Assembly: GCA_943369485.1 (NCBI GenBank)
Contig: CALRNH020000009.1
Coordinates: forward strand, 95,944-159,943
Direction of reading: 5' to 3'
Length of the DNA: 64,000 nt
Source of the DNA: ATX-6F1 sp943369485
Lineage (GTDB): Bacteria > Cyanobacteriota > Cyanobacteriia > PCC-6307 > Cyanobiaceae
Part shown: positions 16,326 to 26,119 of the stretch, piece after piece
Position numbering within the stretch: the stretch's first letter is position 1
How the letters are laid out: each line of letters begins with the position of its first letter
The notes under the pieces: model-generated
Told to the model about the DNA's origin: nothing
The model's input: the letters and a program-made list of their open reading frames with translations, nothing else
The model's database searches: none
Program-made: the position numbers and the translations under genes

Positions 16326-17312
16326 TCAGCAGCTGCACCCAGGCCTGGAGGCGAACAGGTTGAGCCCCAACTCCTCGGAGAGGAAGCGCGCCGTGGCCTG
16401 GCCCCGCACACTGGTGCCGCTCCCATCGAGGGGCGCCGAATAGCTGGCCAATCCGCCCTTGCCCGGGGCCACGGTGATCAGCCCCCCGGCCACGCCGCTC
16501 TTGGCGGGCAGGCCCGTCTCGTAGATCCAATCGCCGGAGGTTTCGTAGAGCCCGGCGGTGACCATCACGGCCAGCACGTGCTGGCAGTGAATGGGGTCGA
16601 TCACCATCTGGCCGCTGCGGGGGTGGAAGCCGCCGTTGGCCAGGGTGGCGGCCATCAGGGCCAGGTCAGCGGTGGAGACGCTCAGGGAGCACTGGCGCGT
16701 GTAGAGGTCGGTGGCCGCCTCGGGGTCGAAATAGATCCGCTCGTAGCTGCTCAGCAGGTTGGCGATCCCGGCGTTGCGCTGGTTGGTGGCGCTCTCCGAG
16801 GCGTAGACCGCGTCGTCCACGTCCAGGGGGCGGCCGGCGAAGCGGGAGAAGCCCTCGAGGATGAAGGCCCACTTCGTCTCAGCGTCGTCGCCAGGTGCCA
16901 GGCTGGTGGCGGCGATCGCACCGGCGTTCACCATCGGGTTGGTGAGCCGATCACCCGTGCGCTCCATGGCGATCACCGAGTTGAAGGGCAGGCCGGTGCT
17001 GTTCACCCCGAGTTTCTGCTGGGCTTCCTCCTCGCCGATCGCCTGGCAGATGAGGGCGAACATGAACGGCTTGGAGAGGCTCTGGATGCTGAAGCGGTGG
17101 CCGGTGTCGCCAGCCTCGAACAGTTCGCCGCTGGTGGCGGCCACACAGACGCCGAAGCGGCCTGGGTCGGCGGCGGCCAGGGCGGGGATGTAATCCGCCA
17201 CGACCCCCTCCTCCAGCGGGCTGAAGCGTTGGTGCGCCTCCGCCACCAGTTCCTGAACCACCTCGGCGCTGGGCAGATGGCCCGTCGAGATGCGCCCTGC
17301 GGAGGCCGTCAT
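16326..17312 (-). CDS. glsA: glutaminase (beta-lactamase-like fold)
   Basis: A 328-residue glutaminase that hydrolyses glutamine to glutamate and ammonia. The Ser-x-x-Lys pair is in FSIQSLSKPF (Ser78, Lys81), with NSTGLPFNSVIAMERTGDRLTNPMVNAGAIA, YASESATNQRNAGIANLL and the C-terminal GLPAKSGVAGGLITV typical of the family. The ATG at 17312 gives normal length; the upstream open frame belongs to the neighbouring gene. It begins four bases after the stop of the Anbu-type peptidase gene, so the two form an operon. Confidence 0.94.
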   Translation of the reverse strand: MTASAGRISTGHLPSAEVVQELVAEAHQRFSPLEEGVVADYIPALAAADPGRFGVCVAATSGELFEAGDTGHRFSIQSLSKPFMFALICQAIGEEEAQQKLGVNSTGLPFNSVIAMERTGDRLTNPMVNAGAIAATSLAPGDDAETKWAFILEGFSRFAGRPLDVDDAVYASESATNQRNAGIANLLSSYERIYFDPEAATDLYTRQCSLSVSTADLALMAATLANGGFHPRSGQMVIDPIHCQHVLAVMVTAGLYETSGDWIYETGLPAKSGVAGGLITVAPGKGGLASYSAPLDGSGTSVRGQATARFLSEELGLNLFASRPGCSC

Positions 17313-17316
17313 CAGC

Positions 17317-18102
17317 TCAGGCCTGGGCCACCGGGGCCAGCGTCTCCCAGGAAAAACGCGGCAGCCGCTGCAGCCCGTCCCGCTGGATCTCCGTCCAGAC
17401 CTTGACGATTTCAGCAAGTTCGGGGGCGCCACGCTCCAGCTTCAGCTGCTGGGAAAGGGCCAGGCTGCCGGTGGGGTAGAGCACCAGCTCAAAGGGGGGG
17501 CCCACGGTCAGGTTGGAGCGGCGGGTGATCACCTGCGACAACAGCAGCAATCGCGCCGCATCCTCCAGTGACAGGCTGCTCTGGGCGGCGTAGTCGAGGG
17601 GTGGCTTGCCGTATTTGCTCTCGCCGATCTGCAGGTAGGGGGTTTCCGGGGTGGCCATGATCGTGTTCCCCTGGGGGTAGATCAGGTACAGCCCGTGGGG
17701 TTGGCCGGCGATCTGGCCGCCCAGGATGAAGGTGGCCTCACCGCTGGCCCCGGCCTGGCGCAGGGCCTGGGCATTCGCGCTCAGCTCTTCAACGTTGAGG
17801 CGGCCGATGTAGGCGGCGGCTTCGAACAGGTAGTCGGAACTGAGCAGATCGGGCTGGTCCCCATCCGCTACGGCGTGGTGACCTTGCTTGGCGGCCCGGT
17901 CCAGGTCGCGGTTGATCCGGTTCAGAACCCCCTGGGTGGTGGCCAGGTTGCCAGCGGCCAGAAGCACGAACAGCCGGTCGGGGCTGGGCTGAAAAACATG
18001 CAGCTTGCGGTAGGTGGAGATGTAGTCCACCCCGGCATTGGTGCGGGAATCGGAGGCCAGCACCAAACCGGAGTTGAGCCAGAGGCCCACGCAATAGGTC
18101 AT
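17317..18102 (-). CDS. proteasome-type peptidase, Anbu family
   Basis: A 261-residue Ntn-hydrolase of the bacterial proteasome-like (Anbu) group. The ATG at 18102 starts directly with MTYCVGLWLNSGLVLASDSRTN, the family N-terminus with Thr at position 2 as the likely nucleophile and Asp/Arg downstream. FILGGQIAGQPHGLYLIYPQGN is also typical. Anbu genes are usually reported beside transglutaminase-like, alpha-E and ATP-grasp genes; here the only operon partner is glutaminase. Natural substrates are unknown. Confidence 0.87.
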   Translation of the reverse strand: MTYCVGLWLNSGLVLASDSRTNAGVDYISTYRKLHVFQPSPDRLFVLLAAGNLATTQGVLNRINRDLDRAAKQGHHAVADGDQPDLLSSDYLFEAAAYIGRLNVEELSANAQALRQAGASGEATFILGGQIAGQPHGLYLIYPQGNTIMATPETPYLQIGESKYGKPPLDYAAQSSLSLEDAARLLLLSQVITRRSNLTVGPPFELVLYPTGSLALSQQLKLERGAPELAEIVKVWTEIQRDGLQRLPRFSWETLAPVAQA

Positions 18103-18214
18103 CGGGCGAGCGGCCCTACGGGATGGAGCGATCGTAGGCAGGTCCCCCACTCCCTTCGGTCGCGCCCCTGACGTCCGTGTTCCCGAAACCCTGATCCCTG
18201 CGCTCTGGCGGCCA

Positions 18215-19588
18215 TTAGCCGATCCATTGGCCGTTGGCGAATCGCAGCGCGTAGATCACTAGCAGCAGCGCTCCGAAGCCCACCAGGAAGCGCAGCCAGC
18301 GCGGTCGTTCACTGAACCAAGCCGCGTAGAGCATCAACAGGGGCGCGGTGGCGAAGATATGGCGCTCCAGGCTCACGGTGTGCTGCTTGAGCAGGTAGGC
18401 CAGCAGGCTGAAGGCTCCGAAACTCCACACCTCCAGGGGCAGTCGCCTGAAGCCCCAGCCGCCCAGCAGCAGGGCGCCCATCACCATCAGCAGACTCAGG
18501 CCTGACATCCCGGCCACTAACCAAAAGGCCAGGAAGGCCACCAGGGAAAGCACGAAGCTCGTGCCGGGGTGACGTCGTCTCAGCGCCACGGCACCGGCGC
18601 CGAGGCCCAGGGTGGCGGTGAACTGAGCGGGATAGATGCCATCGACCAGGGCACTCGCTTCGGTGTTGATCGGGCCGAGGAAGACTTTCGATAGCCGTTC
18701 CAGCCAGAAGGGCAGGCCGGAGAGATTGAAGCCCGGGTTCACGTTCCAGGCTCGCTGGGCATGCAGAAAGGCGAAGGGGTCGCCGCTGAGCCGCAGGTTG
18801 AGGAGCGCCACCGCCGCCAGGCCGCCCAGGGTCGCCAAGCTGGCCAGCAAGCCGGCAGTCAGGCGGCCCCGGCGGGCAAAGGCGATCAGGATCGATGGCA
18901 GGATCACCACGCCGGTGGGCCGGGTGGCGCTGGTCAGGGCACCGAGAACGGCCGCCGCCGGAGTCTTCAGGAGCGGCCGCTCCAGGCTGAGCAGCGTCAG
19001 CACTGTGAACAGCAAATAGAAGGATTCGGTGTAGGGGATTGAGAAGAAGATGCTCATCGGGTTGAAGCACGTGAGCAGCACCACGGCCTGGGCGGCCCGC
19101 TCCCCCAGACACTGCAGGCTGAGCCGGTGCAGTGCCACCAGGGCCAGCAGGAAGGCGCTGTTGGCCAGCACCAGCGCCACCGGAAGCGGTGCCAGGTGCA
19201 TCAGGTCGGCCACGGCCCTTGTGGCGTGAGGGAAGACTGGGAAGAAGGCGAAGTTGTCTCCGGAGTAGCCGTTCGCCGCGATCTCCAGGTAGTGGGCGGC
19301 ATCCCACTGGCGCAGGCGTGCCGCCAGTTCGCCGGGTTGCTTGAGCTGCACGCTGATCGCTAGGGGAGCGAAGAACAGGAGCCGGCTGAACAGCCAGCAG
19401 GGCAGCAGCAGGGACAGCAGGGCCTGTCGCGGGGATTCCGCTTTGGCGCCGCTGGTTTCGGGGGTGCTGGCGGCGAGCTCTTCAGGTCGGCTGAACACAG
19501 CGGAGCTTCGCGATCGGACGGCCCTGAGGACCCCATCCGGAGCCGCATCAAGCGCAGACCTCAGCCTAGGAAGGCGATCCGTGCCCAT
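18215..19588 (-). CDS. PIG-V-like mannosyltransferase family membrane protein
   Basis: A 457-residue polytopic protein with about ten membrane segments after a 55-residue polar N-terminus. The first periplasmic-type loop carries RQWDAAHYLEIAANGYSG (Trp95-Asp96) and then FAFFPVFP, the pattern seen in GPI mannosyltransferase-2 (PIG-V)-like and related dolichyl-phosphate-sugar-dependent enzymes. Later segments include NPMSIFFSIPYTESFYLLF and ATRPTGVVILPS. It probably adds a sugar from a lipid-linked donor to an exported acceptor, but neither is known. It is divergent from trpB with a 59-base spacer. Confidence 0.75.
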   Translation of the reverse strand: MGTDRLPRLRSALDAAPDGVLRAVRSRSSAVFSRPEELAASTPETSGAKAESPRQALLSLLLPCWLFSRLLFFAPLAISVQLKQPGELAARLRQWDAAHYLEIAANGYSGDNFAFFPVFPHATRAVADLMHLAPLPVALVLANSAFLLALVALHRLSLQCLGERAAQAVVLLTCFNPMSIFFSIPYTESFYLLFTVLTLLSLERPLLKTPAAAVLGALTSATRPTGVVILPSILIAFARRGRLTAGLLASLATLGGLAAVALLNLRLSGDPFAFLHAQRAWNVNPGFNLSGLPFWLERLSKVFLGPINTEASALVDGIYPAQFTATLGLGAGAVALRRRHPGTSFVLSLVAFLAFWLVAGMSGLSLLMVMGALLLGGWGFRRLPLEVWSFGAFSLLAYLLKQHTVSLERHIFATAPLLMLYAAWFSERPRWLRFLVGFGALLLVIYALRFANGQWIG

Positions 19589-19647
19589 GGCCCGCAGCGA
19601 CCGATCGGTGGTGCTGCCTACGCTGGCTCCACTCCGAGCCGCCGCCG

Positions 19648-20913
<1,266 letters not shown>

Positions 20914-20922
20914 GGCGTGCCA

Positions 20923-21912
20923 TTAGCTCAGCAGCCTGCTGAGGCTGGCAGCCACCGTGCGCACGGCGGCCCGGGCGGTGGCGTAGGCCATGCGCATCGG
21001 CCCGATGACGGCCACGTGGCCCCCGATCCCTTCGCCGGTGGCGTAGCTGGCCTGCACCACGGAGCAATGCTCCAGCGCCTTGTGGGGGTGCTCCGCCCCG
21101 ATCCAGATGCCCCCGAGGGCACTGCTGCCCTCAGGCTGGAGCAGCTGCTGAGGCTGCTCCTCCACCAGTTGGAGCAGCGGCCTCAGGCTGGCGGTGCGGC
21201 TGAACTCCGGTTGGCCCATCAACCCCCCCAACCCCAGGGCCAGGGCACTCTCGCTCTCGCTGGCGCGGGTGTGCCGGTGGCGCTCCAGGGCCTGGCGCAG
21301 CAGCGTGCCGCTTCGCTCCAGCTGCGGTGGAAGGTTGTCCCAGTCGAGGCCGTCGCCTTCGCTTCGCGGGCAGTGAGGGGTGTCTTGGAGCTGGGAGGCG
21401 GCCCATCGCTCCAGGGCCGGAACCTCGCTGGCGGTGCCCCCGGGCAGGCGCAGGTTGAGGCTGGTGGCGGTGGTGGACCCTTCAACCAGCAGCACCAGCA
21501 GCCGGTCGCCGCTGGGCACGAGCCGCAGGGCCTGCAGGCTGGGCTGGCTCCGCTGGGGCCGGGTGATCAGGCTGAGCAGGCCGGTCATGTCCGCCAGCCG
21601 CCGGGCCAGGTGCAGCAGCAGCTCATCGAGGGCCGTCCACTGCAGGCTGAGGCTGGCCATCTCCCGCTCCAACTGCAGGGCCGCGGCGCCTGGGGCGGGC
21701 AGCAGGCAGTCGACGTAGAGCCGGTAGCCCTGCTGGCTGGGCACCCGCCCCGCCGAGGTGTGGGGCTGGGTGAGCAGACCCTTCTGCTCCAGGGCCCCCA
21801 TGGCCGAGCGGACCGTCGCCGCACTGGCGGTCAGGCCGAAACGCCGCACCAGGGTGTGGCTGCCCACCGGCTCCATCGTGTCCACGTAATGGCGCACGGT
21901 GGCCTGCAGCAC
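20923..21912 (-). CDS. hrcA: heat-inducible transcription repressor
   Basis: A 329-residue HrcA, which represses groESL/dnaK-type genes through CIRCE operators. The N-terminal winged helix shows VRHYVDTMEPVGSHTLVRRFGL, SAATVRSAMGALEQKGLLTQPHTSAGRVPS; the C-terminal core ends with GHVAVIGPMRMAYATARAAVRTVA. The first standard start is a GTG at 21912, but the preceding codons read LPSLPRRQQE, which matches the residues usually found at HrcA N-termini. No ATG, GTG or TTG precedes them in frame, so a CTG start a little upstream is possible. No CIRCE element was noticed in the window. Confidence 0.9.
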   Translation of the reverse strand: MLQATVRHYVDTMEPVGSHTLVRRFGLTASAATVRSAMGALEQKGLLTQPHTSAGRVPSQQGYRLYVDCLLPAPGAAALQLEREMASLSLQWTALDELLLHLARRLADMTGLLSLITRPQRSQPSLQALRLVPSGDRLLVLLVEGSTTATSLNLRLPGGTASEVPALERWAASQLQDTPHCPRSEGDGLDWDNLPPQLERSGTLLRQALERHRHTRASESESALALGLGGLMGQPEFSRTASLRPLLQLVEEQPQQLLQPEGSSALGGIWIGAEHPHKALEHCSVVQASYATGEGIGGHVAVIGPMRMAYATARAAVRTVAASLSRLLS

Positions 21913-22069
21913 CTCCTGCTGGCGGCGGGGTAGCGAAGGCAGACCGGAGCTCAGCAGGGGGTCATGGAGTGTTGGTCTGGATCGTAGGGGGAACCGATCA
22001 GGAAGGCGCGGCGGCTCGTTCGGCTGTTGGCTTCTGGAGGGCTCTGGGGATCTGGCCAGCCCTCGGTGT

Positions 22070-22414
22070 TCAGTAACGGGGAACCGATGGATCCACTTCC
22101 ACGCTCCAGGCTTCGATGCCGCCCTGGAGATTCCAGACGTCGCTGAAACCCTGGGCTTCGATCAGCCAGGAGGCGAACTGCCAGCTGCGCATGCCCGCAT
22201 GGCAGAGCACCACCACGGGGCGGCCTGGATCCAGCAGGTCGCCGATCCGCTCCATCCACTCCCTTGAACCACTCAGAGCCAGGTGGATCACCGGATGGGG
22301 CAGGGCGGCCAGCTCCAGCTCCGAGGCTTCGCGCACGTCCACCAGTTGCAGGTTCTCCCCCCTGGTCAGACGGAGGTTGAGATCGGTGGCGGAGAGGCTG
22401 AGGGGTTGGGGCAT
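22070..22414 (-). CDS. single-domain rhodanese-like protein
   Basis: A 114-residue rhodanese domain. It has QLVDVREASELELAALP, the active-site loop VVLCHAGMRSWQFASWL with the catalytic Cys in CHAGMRS, and WNLQGGIEAWSVEVDPSVPRY. Such proteins transfer sulfane sulfur; the acceptor is unknown. The ATG at 22414 gives a start close to the domain edge; the longer open frame upstream is not needed. It lies 157 bases downstream of the hrcA start, in the same direction. Confidence 0.88.
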   Translation of the reverse strand: MPQPLSLSATDLNLRLTRGENLQLVDVREASELELAALPHPVIHLALSGSREWMERIGDLLDPGRPVVVLCHAGMRSWQFASWLIEAQGFSDVWNLQGGIEAWSVEVDPSVPRY

Positions 22415-22635
22415 GGCGGGTGTTGTTCGGTGGCTGGGTGAGGGAAGGGCCGTCGCCGGATGGTCAAGCTGTTCCAAAACTGGCGCTCTGAGCTCTGGAT
22501 CTGTCCGACAGGGGGAGCTCTCCAACCAGTGGCGCTGAAACGGAACGATTTCAAACCGAAGGTTGGGCTCTCAGAAGGAAGCGTGTCAAACAGAACCTCA
22601 ATGCATAAAGATGAGGCCACTGCTGGTGTCGCCGC

Positions 22636-24279
22636 GTGAAGCTCCGCCCCTTCCTTGCGGTTGTGCTGGCGGTGGCCTTGCTCCTGCTTTCGTTGGCGGC
22701 CGGAGGCTGGTGGTTGCTGTTGCGCCAGAGCCCCCTGGCGCTCCAGAACCACAGCCTGCGGGTGCCCCTGGCCTCCCGCTTCATTCCACGCAACGCTCCG
22801 CTGAGCGTTCATCTCCAGATCAGCCCCGACCAGGCGGTGGCCTACGCCCGGGCGGTCGCTGCCCCACGCCAGCGGCGCCAGGCTGCTGCCGCCGTGGAAC
22901 GGCTGCGGGATGGGGCGTTCGCCGCCGCCGGCCTCGATTACCCCGGTGAGCTGGCCGGCTGGCTGGGCGGGGATCTCAGCCTGGCCCTGCTCGACCCCCC
23001 CACTGAGGGGGCTGGGCCCGGCTGGGTCCTGGCTTTGGCCAGCCGAGATCCCCAGGGGGCCCGCAGCTTTCTGCAGCGCTTCTGGCAGACCCGCAGCCTG
23101 GCAGGCACCGACCTGCAGATCAGCCGTTACCGGGGCATGGGTCTGATCAGCGGCCGTGGAGCACTCGTGGGCCAGAGGCCCCAGCCCCTGGCCACCGCCT
23201 TGATCGACGACCAGCTGGTGCTGATCGCCTCTGGGCGGATGGTGCTGGAGCAGGCCCTGGATGTCTCCCAGATCGACGGACTCAACCAGGCGGGCAGTTC
23301 GGCTTGGCTTGAGGCGATCGGGCAGCTGGGGCCCGGCATCGTTCTCGTGACGGCCCGTCCTGGAGCCCTGCCTTCCTGGCTGGGTCTGCCGGCTTCCCTG
23401 GCCTCTGCCTCCCCCGGACAAACCTTGGTCGCCTCCCTGGCCCCCTCCGGGCCCGGCCTGGTGCTTCAGGCGCGCCTGGAGGGTGTGGGCACCCTTGGGG
23501 TGCCCACCGATGCCGCCGGTGATTCCGCTGGCCGGCCCCTGTTGGCGGCCTTGCGCGGCAACCCCACCAGCCTGCTGCTCCTGGCAGAGTCCGCTGATCT
23601 GCTTAAGGGCGGCGAGGGGGAGCAGCCCAGCGGGGAGGACCTGCTGGGCATTGTGTTGGCAGAGGCTCTGGCCGGTTTGAGGGGACCCCTGCCGGCCCTG
23701 GTGGCCCAGCGCACGCCGGGACCGCTGCTGTTGGCGGCCCAGCCGGGGGGCTGGTTGATCGGCACCGCCACAGAGCAGCCTCGGCCCGCCGATCTGCAGC
23801 CCGCCCTGGCCGCCGCCGGCTACCAGGAGGCCCCTTTGAGCGCCGACGGCCACGAGCTCACGGCCTGGACCCAGCTCCAGGCCCGGCCGATCAAGGGCGA
23901 CCCCGACCAGCTGCGCGCCAGCCTGGCCGGCGCCCGCAGCGTCGAAGCGGGGGTCGCCTGGTGGGGCGAGGGCCTGGCGGTGCTCCAGGACCAGTGGCAG
24001 GGTCGCGCCCCCGCCCGTGAGCGGCTTGATCAGCTGGAGGCCCTGGCCAGTCCGGGGGCTCCGGTCCAGTGGGCCCTCGCGACGGTGCCGGCCCGGGCCT
24101 TGCTTGGCGGCTGGCAGCCCTGGCAGCTGCTGGGTGGCCTGGCCAGCGCCCCTCTGACGGAGCGGGTCCAAGGGCTGGCGCTGAGCCTCCGGGGGATCTC
24201 TGCGGCCCCGGCTCCAGAGATCCCCATGGATCCAGGCCCGGGCGCCCTGCTGCTGAGGGCCCGCTTGGAGCTGGGTTGA
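22636..24279 (+). CDS. DUF3352 family membrane-anchored protein
   Basis: A 547-residue protein with one N-terminal membrane anchor (about residues 5-30) and a large Ala/Leu/Gly-rich outer domain, the DUF3352 layout of cyanobacteria. Recurrent modules (for example WVLALASRDPQGARSFLQRFW and RYRGMGLISGRG) repeat the family pattern. Function is unknown. The start is a GTG at 22636. A possible promoter (TGTCAA, 16 bases, TAAAGA) lies about 30 bases upstream. sixA follows after four bases. Confidence 0.8.
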   Translation: MKLRPFLAVVLAVALLLLSLAAGGWWLLLRQSPLALQNHSLRVPLASRFIPRNAPLSVHLQISPDQAVAYARAVAAPRQRRQAAAAVERLRDGAFAAAGLDYPGELAGWLGGDLSLALLDPPTEGAGPGWVLALASRDPQGARSFLQRFWQTRSLAGTDLQISRYRGMGLISGRGALVGQRPQPLATALIDDQLVLIASGRMVLEQALDVSQIDGLNQAGSSAWLEAIGQLGPGIVLVTARPGALPSWLGLPASLASASPGQTLVASLAPSGPGLVLQARLEGVGTLGVPTDAAGDSAGRPLLAALRGNPTSLLLLAESADLLKGGEGEQPSGEDLLGIVLAEALAGLRGPLPALVAQRTPGPLLLAAQPGGWLIGTATEQPRPADLQPALAAAGYQEAPLSADGHELTAWTQLQARPIKGDPDQLRASLAGARSVEAGVAWWGEGLAVLQDQWQGRAPARERLDQLEALASPGAPVQWALATVPARALLGGWQPWQLLGGLASAPLTERVQGLALSLRGISAAPAPEIPMDPGPGALLLRARLELG

Positions 24280-24283
24280 ACCC

Positions 24284-24790
24284 ATGGGCGTCCGCCGCGA
24301 ACTGCTGCTGTTGCGCCACGGCATCGCCCAGGAGCGGGCCCCAGCGCTGGAGGACGGCGCGCGCGCCCTCACCTCCCAGGGCCGCCGCCGCAGCGAACAG
24401 GTGCTGAAGAGGCTGGTGGCGATCGGCCTGCATTGCGATCACCTGATCAGCAGCCCCTTGGTGCGGGCCCATCAGACCGCCGAACTGGCGCTGGCGGCGG
24501 GCCTGGCGGAGCGCCTGGAGATCAGCGCCGCCCTGGCTCCTGGGGGGCGACCTGAACCGCTGCTGCGGGGCGATTGGAACTGCCTGGGCCTGGTGGGCCA
24601 TGAACCTGACCTCAGCGCGCTGGCCACGGCGCTCTGCGGGGCGCCGGCCGGCAGCCTGAGGCTGCGCAAGGCGGGGGTGGTGCTGCTGGAGCTGGCGGAT
24701 GTTGGAGACGCTGATTCCAGCGGGGGCCCCTGGCACCTTGCGGGGGCCACGCTCCAGTTGCTGCTCAGCCCCCGCAGTCTTGGGCTCTGA
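24284..24790 (+). CDS. sixA: phosphohistidine phosphatase SixA-type
   Basis: A 168-residue histidine-phosphatase-superfamily protein. The catalytic LLRHGIAQE (Arg11-His12-Gly13), the SSPLVRAHQTAELAL segment with the second Arg, and LVGHEPDLSALA with the second His are all present. E. coli SixA dephosphorylates phosphohistidine proteins; the cyanobacterial substrate is not known. It starts four bases after the DUF3352 gene. An alternative reading is a broader phosphoglycerate-mutase-like phosphatase. Confidence 0.88.
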   Translation: MGVRRELLLLRHGIAQERAPALEDGARALTSQGRRRSEQVLKRLVAIGLHCDHLISSPLVRAHQTAELALAAGLAERLEISAALAPGGRPEPLLRGDWNCLGLVGHEPDLSALATALCGAPAGSLRLRKAGVVLLELADVGDADSSGGPWHLAGATLQLLLSPRSLGL

Positions 24791-24893
24791 GGGCGCTGGG
24801 GCTTTCCCCCTGCCCCACGGCCGGTCGGTAGCGCTACTGCGGTCTATTGGCGAACGGTCCTAGGTTTCAAAACTTCTCGCACCCCGCGCCGCG

Positions 24894-26081
24894 ATGGTGG
24901 TTGACGCTTCCTCCCAGGCCGCCATGGGCAACGGAGTGGTTTTCCGCCCCGGGCTCGAGGGTGTGCCCGCCACCCAATCGGCCATCTGTGACATCGACGG
25001 CACCCAGGGCTTGCTCACCTACCGGGGCTACCCGCTTGAGGAGCTGGCGGTCCACAGCAGTTTCCTTGAAACCACCCACCTGCTGATCTGGGGCGAGTTG
25101 CCTAACGCCGAGGAGTTGCGGGCCTTCGAGCGGGAGGTACAGATGCACCGCCGGGTGAGCTTCCGCATCCGGGACATGATGAAGAGCTTCCCCTCGGGGG
25201 GCCATCCGATGGATGCGCTCCAGGCCAGTGCCGCCTCCCTTGGGCTGTTCTATTCCCGCCGAGCCCTCGACAACCCGGAATACATCTACGGGGCCGTGGT
25301 GCGGCTGATCGCCAAGATCCCAACGATGGTGGCGGCGTTCCAGCTGATCCGCAAAGGCCAGGATCCGATCCAGCCCCGTGACGACCTGGCCTATGCCTCC
25401 AACTTCCTGTACATGCTCACCGAGCGGGAGCCCGATCCCCTGGCGGCTCGCATTTTCGATGCCTGTCTGATCCTCCACGCTGAGCACAGCCTCAACGCCA
25501 GCACCTTCAGTGCCCGCGTCACCGCCAGCACCCTCACCGACCCCTACGCGGTGGTGGCCTCGGCCGTGGGCACCCTCGCCGGGCCGTTGCATGGCGGCGC
25601 CAACGAAGACGTGCTGACGATGCTCGAGGAGATCGGCAGCGACGACCAGGTGGAGCCCTGGCTGGATCGGGCGATCGCCGGGAAGCAGAAGATCATGGGT
25701 TTCGGTCACCGGGAATACAAGGTCAAGGACCCCCGCGCCGTGATCCTCCAGAAGCTGGCGGAGCAACTCTTCGACCAGTTCGGCCACGACCCGCTCTACG
25801 ACCTGGCCCGCAAATTGGAGGTGGTGGCCGCCGAGCGGCTGGGGCCGAAGGGCATCTACCCCAACGTGGATTTCTATTCCGGGCTCGTCTACCGCAAGCT
25901 CGGCATCCCCGAAGACCTGTTCACGCCGATTTTCGCCATCGCCCGGGTGGCCGGTTGGCTCGCCCATTGGAAGGAGCAGTTGGGGGCCAACCGCATTTAT
26001 CGGCCCACGCAGATCTACACCGGTGCCAGCCGCCGGGCCTGGGTACCGATCAAGGCCCGCCCAGCAATCGTCCGCTCCTGA
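24894..26081 (+). CDS. gltA: citrate synthase
   Basis: A 395-residue citrate synthase that condenses oxaloacetate and acetyl-CoA. The catalytic His, His and Asp lie in GPLHGGANEDV, MGFGHREYKVKDPR and NVDFYSGLVY. N-terminal GVPATQSAICDIDGTQGLLTYRGYPLEEL, read as one family segment, is typical. Length matches bacterial type II short forms. It is preceded by a 103-base spacer that should hold its promoter, and ndhA starts 38 bases after it. Confidence 0.97.
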   Translation: MVVDASSQAAMGNGVVFRPGLEGVPATQSAICDIDGTQGLLTYRGYPLEELAVHSSFLETTHLLIWGELPNAEELRAFEREVQMHRRVSFRIRDMMKSFPSGGHPMDALQASAASLGLFYSRRALDNPEYIYGAVVRLIAKIPTMVAAFQLIRKGQDPIQPRDDLAYASNFLYMLTEREPDPLAARIFDACLILHAEHSLNASTFSARVTASTLTDPYAVVASAVGTLAGPLHGGANEDVLTMLEEIGSDDQVEPWLDRAIAGKQKIMGFGHREYKVKDPRAVILQKLAEQLFDQFGHDPLYDLARKLEVVAAERLGPKGIYPNVDFYSGLVYRKLGIPEDLFTPIFAIARVAGWLAHWKEQLGANRIYRPTQIYTGASRRAWVPIKARPAIVRS

Positions 26082-26119
26082 CCACCTGCGCCTAAGTTGC
26101 CCCTACCGCAGCCGCCCCC

